This document shows, piece after piece, positions 25,290 through 38,268 of a DNA stretch of 64,000 nt. The position numbers and the translations under genes were made by a program. Numbering within the stretch: position 1 is the first letter of the stretch; each line of letters begins with the position of its first letter. This DNA is from Leuctra nigra (taxonomy: Eukaryota > Arthropoda > Insecta > Plecoptera > Leuctridae), in assembly GCA_934045905.1 (NCBI GenBank), contig OW203768.1, positions 15,342,316 through 15,406,315 on the forward strand. Direction: 5' to 3'. The notes under the pieces were generated by a model. The model searched no databases, was not told the origin of the DNA, and was given only the letters and a program-made list of their open reading frames with translations.

Positions 25290-25504
25290 CACTCGGCACA
25301 ACAAAAGTTGATCGGTGAACAAATTTGAATGACTGCTGGTCATGTTCCATATACCAATCATTAAAGCTTGTTATTATCATTGAAATGTGAGGTCACCTAC
25401 TAGAGTGGGACAAGAAGATCGCTTAGAATGACTTCTGATGGTGCGATCTAACATTTATCAGCCTATCAGATTCATTGAACGATTAATTTTAGTTGTGCCA
25501 AGTG
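25290..25504. mobile_element. Mariner-type MITE, copy 3
   Basis: 215 bp, ends CACTCGGCACAACAAAAG / TTTAGTTGTGCCAAGTG, TA flanks. Its right TA is shared with the next element. Confidence 0.85.
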
Positions 25505-25506
25505 TA

Positions 25507-25596
25507 CAGTGAGATTCAGAAGAAGGCGGTCGGAGTGGCCCTGTGCAAACTGCCTGACACAGGGCCACTACGACCGCTTTCTTCTGAATCTCACTG
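25507..25596. mobile_element. 90-bp hairpin MITE abutting mariner MITE copy 3
   Basis: Ends CAGTGAGATTCAGAAGAA / TTCTTCTGAATCTCACTG, about 38-base arms around a 14-base loop, TA at 25505-25506 and 25597-25598. It begins exactly where the preceding MITE ends. Confidence 0.8.
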
Positions 25597-26152
25597 TACA
25601 TCAGAGTGTTCGTTCATAAATTGATGCATATAAGGAGAGTGTGGGCCTCAATGGAACATAGTTCAAGTTCAAAGTTACGTTCGATAAGCTCGGTTCGAAG
25701 ACTGTACCGTCCAGTATGGGAAGTTCATCCCAGTATATGGAGACGATCGCATTCCACAATTCACATTGAAAACAAGATATGTGCAACAAAGTAGAGTGTC
25801 ATTTGTGATGATTGATGCAGCTGTATTGAAACAACAGCACTGTTTACTGTTTCAAACAGCATCATTCTCGGCCGATTGTCATTTGTCAACATCCGACTAC
25901 CAGAGTATGGAGTGCATTCCCTATATCGTATAATGATCATTACAAATGTGGAAATAGTCGTGGATAGGAAGTTGAAGTTGTTTTTGGTTATTGAAATGGA
26001 GACTAAAATTGCAAAAGTTCGGTCACGCATACGATCCTTTAATTTATTAAGGTGTTTACATATTAATGGTGGTGACATTGAACAGTTTTCATCATCTCAG
26101 ATACAAATTGAAGATTCGATTTTATTCGTTGTACTGCCATGTGCTGGCAATG

Positions 26153-26175
26153 CCCCCCCCCCCCCCCCCCCCCCC
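26153..26175 (+). repeat. Poly-C run (23)
   Basis: Uninterrupted C23. Confidence 0.9.
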
Positions 26176-26892
26176 GTATTTCCCACCAAAAACGCAATCC
26201 TCGGACAACGCTCATGTCTAGGGCTAGGATGTTTATGACATATCCTTTTTTTTGTTTTTTGTTCAGACACGTCTAAAAATGATATATAAATATGTTTAAA
26301 GTGTTCCTTATTTCAAAAATAGGTGTTTCATTTTGCCTGAAAATGCCTTTTTCTCAATTTTTTTTATGAGTTCAGTCCTTTTCTTGCTATTTTAAGGTCT
26401 TGTCCATTTTTTAAATTATTGAGGAAAATAATATGAAATTCTTGTTGCAAGTTACAACAATTTTATGAATTTTGGTCTAGAATAATTCATAAAATATCCA
26501 CCATTTGGATGGCCATCAACAATTGACACTTGATAAATTGACTCATTCACAATAATTAAAGTTAATTTTAATATATTTCTCTAAGTCCAACTCATAAACC
26601 GATAAATCAAATAATAATATGTTGACGAATATTCTATAACTTCGAATTTCCTTGGTCCTTTTTTGGATTTTGTCGTTCTTTTTTAATTGTTTGAAGGTAC
26701 TATTTGCCTGCCTTTTTGGACGTTTCACAGGTCCTAAACATCCTAGCTTTACTCATGTCCGAGGCCCGCTGTGTTGGCGGCAATCGAGCCCGTCTCTCCC
26801 GCCAACCCGTGCTCACCCGCGCCCCGACAAGTGGGAGGAGGGGGGGGGGGGGAGATGAACCTCCCGACGATAAAAAGAAGCCTCGAAATTGT

Positions 26893-27170
26893 TTAAAATT
26901 GTGTTTTTACGAGCGACATTAGCCTATCCACGGCCTGCATTATTGGCTCGTGTAGTAGATGGGTTTTTACGACTGCCACTGGATGTAGGCTGCGAGGGGG
27001 AGGGAGAGGGGCGATGTCTCCCTCTTCTTCCTGCACGTTGATCCTGAGGGAGATGACTTCTTTGTTCTTGGGGGCGTTCATTAGCCGGCACTCGGTCGAG
27101 TGAGCGGGTCCACACGGGAGTCGGATTAGAAGGAAATTAACTCTAATCTTTGTCTCCGGCATAAGTGCTT
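26893..27170 (-). other. Coding-like patch of unknown origin
   Basis: The minus-strand frame includes LMNAPKNKEVISLRINVQ followed by EEEGDIAP and then a proline stretch, with C/G-ending codons that look like used coding sequence. The frame ends at a TAA at 26893. No splice acceptor is visible upstream and no family is recognised. It may be a fragment of a retroelement or gene. Confidence 0.25.
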
Positions 27171-27744
27171 CTACACTAACTAATTGACCATTTTCATTAA
27201 TTTTTTTACAGTTTTTTTCATTTAATGATAGAAATGAAATTATTATAATTTCACACAAATAGTTCCTTTTTTGAGGATATTTATAGTTCAAACATATCTT
27301 TAGCTGTCAAAAGTTAGTACACTAAAAAAAATGAAAACGCGATTAGTATGACTCTTTTTCACAGCATGAAATTATTATTTTGTAAAAACGCATAATTGTC
27401 CAAGTGACGGAACCATTTTGTGAGCATTCCCTTTCACTCTTTGAGTAGATTATTAATAATTCTTTTGTTATTTGTATTTAATATCTCGAGAACATTGCTA
27501 ATTTCCCTCATTGAAATGAAAACAGCACCTGTAAGGTGACCTGTAAGGCCACTCTGTGAATGCTGGGATATAATTCCTAATGGATGGAATAATGCTCCAT
27601 CAATGTGTTCGTCTTTCTTCGATATACATTTGAGTTATAGCTTATTATCCCGCTCGGCAATTTCACATCTCGGCTGGAGCATTAGGCGACGCATTTCTCA
27701 TGAAGCGCGGACAGTACTTGGATGGGTGACCGTTCAAGAGTGAC

Positions 27745-27770
27745 GGGGGGGGGGGGGGGGGGGGGGGGGG
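27745..27770 (+). repeat. Poly-G run (26)
   Basis: Uninterrupted G26. Confidence 0.9.
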
Positions 27771-28268
27771 CTCTCAATGTTACACCGTCCTCCCGATGAG
27801 GCTAACGACCCATTCCCCTGAAATACAGTTGGGAATCTTGGACAAAGGGACCTCGGATGTGTCACGTGACGTCAGCCGTGGAGGATGTGGTTGAGGACTT
27901 CAAGTTCTGAACGCAAAAAATAAATCACCCTTCATTTGCATTTTTAGGTAATTAGGTAAACGGGAAGCGTGGTCGTTTTTTTATAGAATGATCAAGGATG
28001 GCCACGAGATTGTGCTGGACCACAACTCCCAAAATCCGCAACGCCCACAGATCTGCATTATTATACTTGTTACAGTCCGGAAATCAGTTCCACAAAGCTG
28101 CACCAAATTAAATATGGTCCAAGACAAAAGCAAATGAGAAAATGATTGTCCAAGAAAATGTGAAATCTCAAAATATACATTCACTTTTAAAAATTCGGAC
28201 AAACTTAAAATCCTTCGCCATTATAGTTGTAGAACAGACCGACGCTGAATTAAAAAAATGTATTGCGA

Positions 28269-28407
28269 CCAGGACCCTATTCTGTAACTTTAGAATTCTT
28301 GATTCTGGTGGAATCCGATTTGGTTATTTGGTGCGATTTGGTGATTTGGCCGTGAATCGGATCCCAGCTGAATCTGGAATTTTAAAGTTACATGCAATCT
28401 AGGACTC
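28269..28407. mobile_element. TIR element (GGRCCCTATTCTRTAAC family), copy 1
   Basis: AGGACCCTATTCTGTAAC at the left, and GTTACATGCAATCTAGGA at the right in imperfect inverted order; inner pairs AATCCGATT / AATCGGAT and AGAATTC / GAATT also match. A second copy is at 43276-43405. Target duplication not resolved. Confidence 0.55.
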
Positions 28408-28880
28408 TAGACTCCATGGAACGGAGTATAGATGTATTTTTTTTTATTTTTTTTTACCGTATTTGGATTTTTAATAGCATTTTTGTCTGTTTTGGTTACC
28501 CCCTCTGGATTCGTCGCATTTCGCCTCCTGTTTGTTTTGCTTGTCGAGCGTTATCTCGGTCATAATGGTGTGTAACCCCTCTTAGTCGGTTCGCGACATT
28601 TGAACTCGATAAAATATCAATTTAATGGCACATTGATAACAGTTTTACGAGATGATAGCCGCGTTATCCGGCGGCGTAGCGCGCGCCATCTAGCGCGCTT
28701 GTTATCAATCACCGTGGCTAATCTCGCCGATTGCGAGATGATCGGGCAGTTTGTTTACTGTCGAGTGCGCTGGGATTTCATGGATAATTTACATTTTTAT
28801 AACTATAGTTATGGTGTGAGTCAAATTTTGTTTTTTAAAAATTATAATTTTAATTTGAAGTACACACTGCAAAAGATAAA

Positions 28881-29040
28881 ACGGTATTCGAAAGAAACTG
28901 ATCAGCTGAAAAAGATATGATAGCAGCATCCCATGAAGTCTAGGCTATCGCGTCATCTCATTCTCTTGGGATGAGCTCTGATGTCATTGATTATCAAGGA
29001 TTATTGTCAAGGAACCTGACAAGCAACCAATCCAGCCAAT
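28881..29040. repeat. Dispersed repeat, copy 1 (other at 60000-60160)
   Basis: Shared landmarks with 60000-60160 in the same order: AACGGTATTC.AAAGAAA, GGCTATCGCGTCAT versus GGCTAACGCATCAT, ATTGTCAAGGAACCTGAC versus ATTGTCAAGGAATCTGAC, and CCAAT. Confidence 0.5.
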
Positions 29041-32001
29041 TTCGTTCTATATCGCACTCCGGTACCCATAAGTAATCTAGAATTAAGTTGAGATTCTCGC
29101 TCGGCGTACTTTTGACTATAATTAAAACGTTGCACCTAAAATTAATCTAAAATCATAGTAGTATACAATTTGCTCTTACGTTTATAGGTACTATTTTGTG
29201 CTCTTTTTGACATTGCTCTTTACGATATAGGTAATATGGTCTTAGCAGTTTTGCAATCATTTCGATGAAATTATGATATCAAACATGATTTGTGATTAAA
29301 AATTGATATATTCCACATTTTGATAATTCCACAATTTTGATAATTTGATGATTTTGATAATGGTTCTTGACACGATGAAATTACTGTTTTATTCATCTCG
29401 GTCCATTATTATATTTTGATTTTTGGCAGTTAGCGGAATCCCGGAAAATAGGACACATATCAAATCAATGTTCCCATGATAAAAGGCTAATGTCGATCAA
29501 AGCGCACGTAACCTAACTCAACCTATAACCTCCAGGATTATAAGGAAGATACGTAATATCGGTTGTTTGGCGTGGCAGATGTCAGAGTGACTCAGGTCGT
29601 CGCATAAGAGCTGTCACGGAGGCGCATCATGCGTCGGCGCCAGAAGACGGCCTGTTACGCCGTAACATATACGCAGTGGCTATATACGGCGCTGATATTC
29701 CTGTATTGTGACCCACTTACGGGGATGAGGTACCCTAGAAGTGATGCAGGGGCGGTGATGGAGATGTTGATTTGACGCTTTTTCGTGGGTTCTACAATAA
29801 TTGTTCTGGCATATTATGTTGCCCGTTTTACTCAGATTATTTGATATTTGGAACTTCGAGGAAATTCGAGAAAATTAATTTCGAATCTTCTTCTTCTGAT
29901 GTACCTAATTTGTTATTTGTTACACAATACACAGTGTATCATTCTACATAGTTCCCATACAAAGTTCCTATTCTTCCCTGTCTCACTTATGCTTGAAATA
30001 GGAAGAGGCCGAGGTCATCCCAAAAGGCATACTATTCCAAGTACCTGTAGTTGTATTTCTTTCGTTGTACGCACCCCTCGTTGTATTTTTGCATATTTCA
30101 TCTGCCAATTCACTTTTTAATGTTACAATATAATTTGTATTAATTGAAACGACATTTGTGTATTGCACTATCGATTGTCCATTCTGGTGTAATCATGTGT
30201 GTTGACAGCTTACATTTAATTGGGTCAGTAATCGATTTAGAATTCTTGCAATAGAAGGCGTGGTGAATGTCCTGTGGGCGTCTTATTTTATTTCCTCTTG
30301 GAAGTCACGTCGAGTGGAAGGCCTGCAGAAATAAATGTTTATATGCGTCCATTCATGGTACTGAGAGTTGTAAATAGCTACTGTCGTCCCTGTCCTTGTC
30401 ATCTAATTGCTCTGCAGCTGAGGGCGTTATTCCTGTCGCGTGGCCTAGTTACCTGCTGCACCCCCGCCTTCAACCCTCGTGTGTTATTCCTGTATTGTGT
30501 CCTTGACTGCACCTTCGCCCCCGCGAGTCTCGGATTCTATTCCCGATTCGTCCCGTCAACCCTTAGGATATTCTTGTATTGGCCTAGATCATCTCACCCA
30601 TGGTGTCCGGGGTATTATTCCAGTGGGCAGCGTTTTCCTTCTTGGGTTGTATATAGACCAAGAGCTGAGGGTGACTGGTGTAATCGAGGGTGCAAATAGA
30701 AGTCGGTTTGATAATAACTAAAGTGGGACAAGGGGCTGGAGAAGTGTTGGGGGTTATTTCCCTTGAAGTTGTGATAAAATACGGTATCTCGAAATTGGGT
30801 GATTTGCCAGGAATTCATCCGCACTGGTAGCTAATTTCTTACACTGTGTGATTACGATAAAAATTACTTTGTAGAAAATTTGAAAATGTAAAAATATTTG
30901 CGAAAATCAGTGTCCCTTCGATTTTTTTAAGCCCCAGAAAGTCAATACATGGAATAATAATTAGGAAAATAGTTGTTAGGTAATAAAATAAAAATACATT
31001 TTAGAAACGATAATCGCAAAAAAATGGAACAATTTAAAATGCACATAAATACCAAAAAAATCACAATTATTTGAAAAAACAACGAAACTCAAAAAATTGA
31101 AAAGCAAGAAAACTGCTTTTTAAAAATTCAAAAAATGAGGAGAAACCCGAAAGTATACGTATTTAAATTTGTCTTTCTTCACATTTGCACTCGCTCGGCA
31201 TAAACTCCTCTCTAGTCCCGGCGTCTTCTGCATCATCTCGGCGTCGCTAAGACAAAGCGCCGCGGCTATAGCCGAGGTGTGAAGTGCCGGGGGGTGGGGG
31301 GAGGTGATGTTATGCCGGTGAGGTTTATAAAGTTAAATCCCCTCGCAGTCAGACGGCACCGTTCCCACGCCGAGAAGGCACACTCGGATGCGGCGCGCGC
31401 AATCAATAGCCCAAATGACAAACACTTACGTCTCAGATGCTCAGCCTTCTTGACTTGGACTGTTCGCAAGGTTTATCTGCAGAGATGAGAGCAGAAGAAT
31501 CTTCTGATGTGGGCGCAACTTTTCCTTCCTGGATCTTGACTGTGGCTGTTCAGTTGAACTTAAGGTTAATCCACTGACTGTTAAGAGAAACTTAGGGGAT
31601 TCAACTCCACCTGACCAGTTTGTTGCCTACTTCTTGACTTGACGAACCAGCAAGCCGACGGGAAGCGCCATTTTATTTTCCAATGAAAAAGGAGGGTTTT
31701 CTTTCACTCGCATATCTGTAACAATAATTCGGTTTTTACTGAAATGTTCACAAAAGACGCTCTCAATGTTTCATATTATGACACTTTAATAATGAAAAGT
31801 GGCTGCGAAATATGGTGAAACTGAGACCAAAAGACACATTTTCAGCCAATGTGGACAAGACAAAAATATGAAAACAAATCTGTTATTCTAACAAATAGTA
31901 TCTTCCTTATTTTTTCTACGAATCTTCAGATCATTTACACAGTACAAAACAGCTCAAAATGTATTCGTTTTTGTAGGTACTCCGTATTTCACTCAATTTA
32001 A

Positions 32002-32044
32002 CCTCGTCGTTGACGCGCCGTTAAACCATAATAATCTAATCTAA
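32002..32044 (+). mobile_element. SINE/LINE 3' tail fragment
   Basis: CTCGTCGTTGACGCGCCGTT then AAACCATAATAATCTAATCTAA. An almost identical tail is at 34420. The AATCTAATCTA end is a typical retroposon tail. Confidence 0.55.
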
Positions 32045-32252
32045 ATCGCGACATCCTGAAATCAAGACGACAGCATAAGTAAGGCCGGGACTATCAAAAC
32101 GATTATCAAACTATCAAACGAAAAATAAGAAAATTGAAAGTAATAAGGTGTACTCTTCTTTACCACGCGAATGATTCAGTTCTGTGTGGCTGATCCTTGA
32201 AGTCCACATGTTGCTCCCAGCACACGCCTAATGTTCTATGTTGTTCTTACAG

Positions 32253-32303
32253 GGAGGCCTGGATCCGACGGATGGCTCGGAGGTTGGCGCAGCTCAGCAC
32301 TGG
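32253..32303 (+). CDS. da: daughterless coding exon 5
   Basis: This is a 51-bp exon between ttgttcttacag and gtgagt, exactly 17 codons in phase 0/0, reading GGLDPTDGSEVGAAQHW. It is acidic, with small residues, as is usual in the linker after the E-protein nuclear signal. I do not recognise the peptide itself from a specific homologue; the call rests on consensus splice sites, matching phase with exon 4, and open frame. Being phase 0/0 it could be skipped without changing frame. Confidence 0.75.
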
Positions 32304-32387
32304 GTGAGTCCTGTTCGCTTATACACTCCAGGTGGCACCTAGTGGTCGCCCCTTGAAGCTCAGTTGCAGTGGATGTCGCTGTACTGT

Positions 32388-32533
32388 CATGGAAATATAT
32401 TCGGTAAACCCTCCACTCACCCCCCACTACATTCATACAACTCTTCCAGTGATACCGGTCGAGGGGGAGGGAGGGTTATGTAACGTAAATGCATGGAAAG
32501 AGTGGAGGGGGGTTTACCGAATATATTTCCATG
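32388..32533. mobile_element. 146-bp fold-back element
   Basis: CATGGAAATATATTCGGTAA at the left matches TTACCGAATATATTTCCATG at the right perfectly; the pairing continues through ACCCTCCACTC / GAGTGGAGGGGGGT. Arms about 34 bp. Target duplication unclear. It lies 85 bp after exon 5. Confidence 0.75.
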
Positions 32534-33200
32534 TCTGTACACGGTTATAAATGTTAAAGATGGCGTTATCGCTATGTGATGGGCTCCTATTGGTTGTCGA
32601 TTGTGATTTTATTCTACTAACATGAAGAGCACAATGTGGTGTGAGGAAATCGTCAGTCTACAATCTCTGTACCATGAGCGAAAGGGGAATAAAACTTGAC
32701 TACGAGGGCATTTATAGATTTACGTTTTAAAGATTTTAGTTTTTAAAATACATTTTTTAGAATTAATTATATTGGCCGACGAAAAAATAATATAGATCAC
32801 TGATCAATGTTCAATGAATTCATAATTTGGCTTCAATTTGTAATTTTTGGTCTTCATTCTGAGACCAATCGATCGATCTCCCATTCATTTTCCGTAAAAT
32901 ATGACTTTCAGTAACGATTCGTTTAAAAGGTCAAACGCAGCCGTCAAACGCCGACAAATCGCAATGATTCCTGAAAACAATCTATAAATAAACATTCCAA
33001 TTTTCCTCTTAACCCGAATTTAAATGATTCAATAATGCGCGCCTATCCCGACATCTCGCAGCTGGAACCCACGAATGTAAACAGCACGATGCTAATGTTC
33101 TTTCTACATCTCCTGGTACTTAGCAATCTGCAGCAGTTATGTTGTTGTGAATTCTAGTTGGCGCTGCTTACGCCGTGTCGGGCAATAAAAGCGATATTGC

Positions 33201-33201
<1 letters not shown>

Positions 33202-33230
<29 letters not shown>
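33202..33230 (+). repeat. Poly-G run (29), longest in the window
   Basis: Uninterrupted G29. Confidence 0.9.
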
Positions 33231-33231
<1 letters not shown>

Positions 33232-34419
33232 GTTCATATGTAGGGTCGGTGCATATATTCCAAGAGGGCGTTATTACGGGGTTCGAAACCGGGTTGTCTC
33301 TGGGACACTGGGCGCTAGTTTCGATTACAACTTTACTGTTAGGGGAGATAATGGTGTTTTGAGACAGTGACAGAAAGACGCGTAAAACGTGTAGTATAAA
33401 GTAAGTTATGGTGGAAATATGACTGTTATGACACGTTTTGATGTCACTACATGCATTTGGCACACTTTAGGGGCTTTGAGGTAAAAATCAAAAAATCAAA
33501 ATCAACTACAATGATTGGGGTGTTAGGAATTCGATTAATTTTCACCCAATGACAATGCACCGCAATATGAAGTTAAAATATCATTTAATAAATTGTTTTT
33601 AAACATAATTTTAGCGTGCCTTCATAATTTTTATGTTCCAATTCTAACAATCGCATTTTTGTATGTTATAAAAATAACAATACTTTTTTTATGAATTTGT
33701 GTTCATACAAGGTTTCGTGGTCCCCTGAAATCCTGCCAACTAACTGCATCGTCTTGGTTCGCCAGTGCCTTGTGATACATAATAATGAGTGATTCGCTAC
33801 TTTGTTGTTGTGGAATGGTCAGATGATAAGAGCTCTGTTATCTGGAGGCTGTGATTTCAAGGGCGCTAATTGATTGATAAGATAGGACTGACGCTCGTGC
33901 AGGCGCTGTTTGTGTGGGCGATCGTGGGCTCGGCGCCTCGACCGTGCAAATTGGTGGAGGTGCCGAGTTATTGACTTTTCTTTTGCGAATAGTTCGGTCA
34001 CTGTGTTAGTTGGCGTTAGATATTAAAATCCGCACAAACTTATACTTGACTTGGGAAAAAGTATGCGTTTTTACGTCTATCAATTATCAAAAGTCCGATT
34101 GCTTGAGCTAATTTTTATATGGACAACTTACAACCGTGAAATAACGATTTTTTCCCCAACATATGTAGCCTTTTATGTGGATTTCTATTCCCATTCTGAC
34201 ATGGTTTGTCGTTTCGATGGATGTTCCGTTTTTTTTCAAATTCAATAAAGGAACATTTGATAGAATGTAAAATACCTGTTTTCTTAAAAATGCCTTTCTC
34301 GGCTGGCTTTCCCACCAGTTTCAGACTCCCCCGGATCGAGCCCGTTAGGTCAAACCCTCCCCTTATCCTACACTTATGATCAACGAAGTTATAAGTAAAA
34401 ATTAATGTGCGCAATATAG

Positions 34420-34463
34420 CCTCGTCGTTGACGCGCCGTTAATAAATAATAATCTAATCTAAT
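34420..34463 (+). mobile_element. SINE/LINE 3' tail fragment
   Basis: CTCGTCGTTGACGCGCCGTT followed by AATAAATAATAATCTAATCTAAT; partner of 32002-32044. The preceding 150 bp (34270-34419), with CCGGATCGAGCCCG, may be part of the same retroposon. Confidence 0.55.
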
Positions 34464-34784
34464 GTATTTTGCAAAGCTAGAAAAAAATCACGTTTTCTGT
34501 TGCGCATGACTACAAAAAAATTGAGTTATTATTTTTTCAAAGTATCAATTGTATTGGTGATCGCATTGTTTATCTCGTCTGTCAATGCGTGTGCAGTGAT
34601 CGAGTGATCCTGTATGCATGGATGTGAATGGCGCGCGCTCTGTAGTGTCACTAGAGTGGAGTGGAGTGCATGCGAGTGTCGGGGGGGGGGGGGGTCCATT
34701 AGCGCGACAACTTTCAGGCGGCGAATAATTAATACGAGATATGAGAACCTCGCCAGCCGGCTGCGGAGCCTCCTCTGTGACTGT

Positions 34785-34831
34785 CACTGTAGCTTGTCAC
34801 TGTAGCTTGTCACTGTAGCTTGTCACTGTAG
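34785..34831. repeat. 13-bp tandem repeat
   Basis: CACTGTAGCTTGT repeated 3.6 times without change. Confidence 0.9.
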
Positions 34832-35399
34832 ATGCCTGCCTGGTAGGTAGGGTCAGAAGTCTACAGAGCTGGAAGGTGGTTATTAAATAGAAAAAAATAA
34901 ATTTGTGTGTCTAGAATTATTGCAGTCCAACAATTTTTTAAATCGGAAAAGGTTTTCGACAGGCCTTTATTATTACCTATATATTAGATCAGTCAGATCA
35001 AGATTAGATCAAGAAAACAGTCAAAACGAGATATAATTTCGTTTCTTCCTATCGATTTTTTTTCTGAAAATAGGATTTTATTTGACGTATTAATCTTTTT
35101 TTTTATTAAATGTTTTATTCACAAGATGCATTTCATCCTGTATTGATTTTATCGACTAATAAAAATGGAATAATTGAAATGATTGGAATGTTTTCAAATT
35201 GGAGCTCAACTGACACTATTTTGTTTTAGTATATCGGACATCCTCAATTGTCGGCCAAACTTAAAAATATGGATTTCAAACCCGGATAGCTATACAAACT
35301 ATTGATCATCCTGTAAACTTGAAATCGGATTTTTTCGTCATGACTATATGTGTGTCAAAATGTGTACATTGATTCTCAGCATTCGAACATTTATTGCTG

Positions 35400-35728
35400 A
35401 ACTATAGGGAACATTGTTGCTCACACAGTGAACATTGTTGCTCGACCAGTGATCATTAGATGCTCAACCAGTGAACATTGTTGCTCGACCAGTGATCATT
35501 AGATGCTCAACCAGTGAACATTGTTGCTCACACAGTGAACATGGTTGCTCAACCAGTGAACATTGTTGCTCAACCAGTGAACATTGTTGCTCACACAGTG
35601 AACATTAGTTGTTCAACCAGTGAACATTGTTGCTCAACCAGTGAACATTATTGCTCAACCAGTGAACATTGTTGCTCACACAGTGAACTAGTTGCTCAAC
35701 CAGTGAACTTTGTTGCCGAATTACACCA
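35400..35728. repeat. 21-bp minisatellite, about 16 units
   Basis: The unit GCTCAACCAGTGAACATTGT (T) alternates with GCTCACACAGTGAACATTGT (T). Because 21 is a multiple of 3, open frames with 7-residue periodic peptides arise on both strands (e.g. 35514-35855 +). I treat these as by-products. Confidence 0.9.
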
Positions 35729-37107
35729 ATCTTTCCCTCACCTGGCGTCAACTGTTGCTTGCACAGTGTCAATGCCCACCACGCATGCAGTACGAACAGG
35801 TTGCGATGGATGCACAATGCAGGCAATCAGAACGGTATTGTCGGTAGGGGGTTAGCGTGGGGTGGGTCCCCCATGCAGGGGTGCAGAGTACCCATGTGCG
35901 CGGCCACCCTCTACTCCACCCCATCACACTGGCCTCTTGTGGCCTCTTTGTCCCCCTTTCCCCTAGTAATATGCAACAGTAGAGGTGGGTCCTGTATGTG
36001 GAGCTTTCGGTTTCGATTAGTCCCTACAGGATTATTATAATGCGTTTTATTTGATTTTTTAATTATTGTTGACGAACAAAAGAGGTAAATCAGTTCGATG
36101 CGTTTTAAAAGCGTATATTAAAATGAAGCTCATTTGGGGTGTTACATTTGTCGAGAATATTCAAAATTTCGATTACTGCATACAGCCAGAGCCCAGAATT
36201 GAAAATAAGGAAAAATTGATGCTCGAGTTTGTTAGCAGGAAAATAAACGTTGAAGTACAAATATCATTAAAGCAATTAAAAGTTTTCGATATGAAAATCG
36301 AAACTGTACCTAGACAAAAATAATATATAATTTTACAAAAAAACATGACAAAATATCCCAAAACTTGTAATTGCTAATAATAGTCATGCATCTTTAAAAA
36401 CATTGTACATTGTAATCCGTAGTACATTGTTTAGTGAAAATCAATGCAAACACATTTGCGAATTAGTTTTTTTTACTTATTTAATATTATATACATTATA
36501 TAGGTATAAGTGATTTTACAGTATGTATCTAAAGATAATAATAACAATTCCTGGATTTCGCTATCACTTGTTAAATTTTTACATAAGGGTAACGAAAATA
36601 AAATGTAACCATCAGAATTATTCTTGTAATTTCTATGATTGCTGCTTGTCGAGTTTTTCTGCAAGTCTTTCCGTCTCTGCGGTGTCCGTGTATTCTGGCA
36701 GTTCTGATGATGTCCTAGCTGGCATAAACCGTATTCGAACTTGTAGTAGGACCATTATCTGCTCATCATTGCGTCTTTAGGTACATGTCCCAGCGCAATC
36801 ATTGTTCCAACTACACGAAAGTCGTGGAGTTAAAGTCGACTGAAATTGCGGGCTCTCCAGTGTTACGTATCTATTAGAGAAGACGCTGGCTGAGGATTTC
36901 CGAGAATATTGAAGATGAGATCATCCTGGACAAAAATATTACATGTACATTTCGACAAATTTTATGTTCATATTTATTTATTTTTTGTTAAAATCAGCGA
37001 GTTGTGGGATTTTTGTTTATTGCTGTTTCATACAGTTATACTTACTTCAGGCAACGGACTTTGCGAATTGCAACTTTACTCTGGTTTTGAATATCGTGCT
37101 TTTTAGT

Positions 37108-37346
37108 TTCGCACAACTAGGTTAATGGCGATGGATGAATGATTATGAAGATGATGGGAAGGGAACCTTTCCGTCATTTGCCTCTCACTGAGGGATCCAC
37201 ACAAGTCTTAATCAGCTAGGCCGGTCGCGGGATTCGAGCCCAACGTTGAGATCGTTGCTTGAGCTCGCTCCATTGTTACTTCTGAGCAGGGTATGGAGAT
37301 GGGTTTCCAGCAATACAAGTTCAACAACTAAGTCAACGAGTTAGTA
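37108..37346 (-). mobile_element. SINE copy
   Basis: Minus-strand copy colinear with 23284-23585, with box B GGCTCGAATCCC (37229-37240) and the head GTTGAACTTGTATTGCTGG. About 50 bp of unrelated sequence lies between box B and the head. Confidence 0.65.
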
Positions 37347-38028
37347 ACGAACTAGTTCTAACACTGAAGTTTTGTTGACACGCGTAAAAGTTTTTCTTTA
37401 CTTTTTCATTTGACTTCGTGTCATTGTGAATGTTATTTTTGGAAAGTATTGTACACCTTTTTGTTATCAAGTATGGTGCCATGACTTTGTTTAAAAATTA
37501 ATTAATATTGAGTGACTTCTCCATCTGAATTGTTTTATACTTTCGTATAAAATTTTAATTTTTCAATGGGCGTTAACCCACCCATAAACCATTTTAATTT
37601 TAAACCTCTAGTTTCTGACCCAGTAGTGGCAACATCAACGACTTTGTGTGAAGATGAGCCATGTTGAGCGAACTCTTGTGTTTAATGGCCCCCCACCCCC
37701 TGCCGGCCCCCTCGTCATGGTACTATCCTAGCAGAGCGCGCCTCCCCAGTCCATCACACACTCGAGCTTAGAGCAGGGGATCGGATTAGTGGATCAGAGA
37801 GTACAGATTGTGTTCATTGTCTCAAAAGATCACCTCACCGTATGATCGGGTTCTCGGGCCTCGCAATTATCTCATTATATTGATAGCTGCCTTTTATTGA
37901 TAATACCTAGTTTAATTAGCTGATTATAAGTTTAGTTTTGCTTTTATAGCGGCATTATAAAATGTAAATATCATCCGCACAATTCATGACTGGTATTTTG
38001 ACACATTTTATACAAAATCGTGTTGATG

Positions 38029-38268
38029 AAGCAAGTTGGCTCAGGAAGAATAAGATCCCACAGCCGTCGTTCCCGACTGAGGTTATTTCGTGGTTTTCCT
38101 CAGTCGAGAGTCACGTACTGGGAGGCTCCTTACTCATAAGCCACCGCTGCCTTCTTCCCACCGTCCATCTTTATACATTATTCTTCATTATCATCTCCCT
38201 ATCATCGTCATAATCATGCATCCGTTGCCCTTGGCCTAACTGCAGAACAGTGCGACGTTTATCAATAG
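38029..38268 (+). mobile_element. SINE copy, head truncated
   Basis: Plus strand: CCCGACTGAGGTTATTTCGTGG (CCCGACTGAGG plus TTATTTCGTGG), CCTTCTTCCCACCGTCCA, and the 3' end CTGCAGAACAGTGCGACGTT. Box B lost. Confidence 0.7.

Larger units (their letters stand above)
23023..32252 (+). other. da: da intron 4
   Basis: This 9.2-kb intron contains a full tRNA-derived SINE (23284-23585), three TIR elements (24207-24382, 25290-25504, 25507-25596), poly-C/G runs (24067, 26153, 26840, 27745), a coding-like patch on the minus strand (26893-27170), a TIR element (28269-28407) and a SINE-type tail (32002-32044). The stretches 29050-30380 and 30780-31180 are AT-rich with nothing assignable; 31190-31560 is CpG-richer without clear ORFs. 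Confidence 0.85.

Noticed and set aside
35514..35855. 113-codon ORF with VNIVAQP repeats
   Set aside because: Period-21 minisatellite translated; no start context or splice sites.
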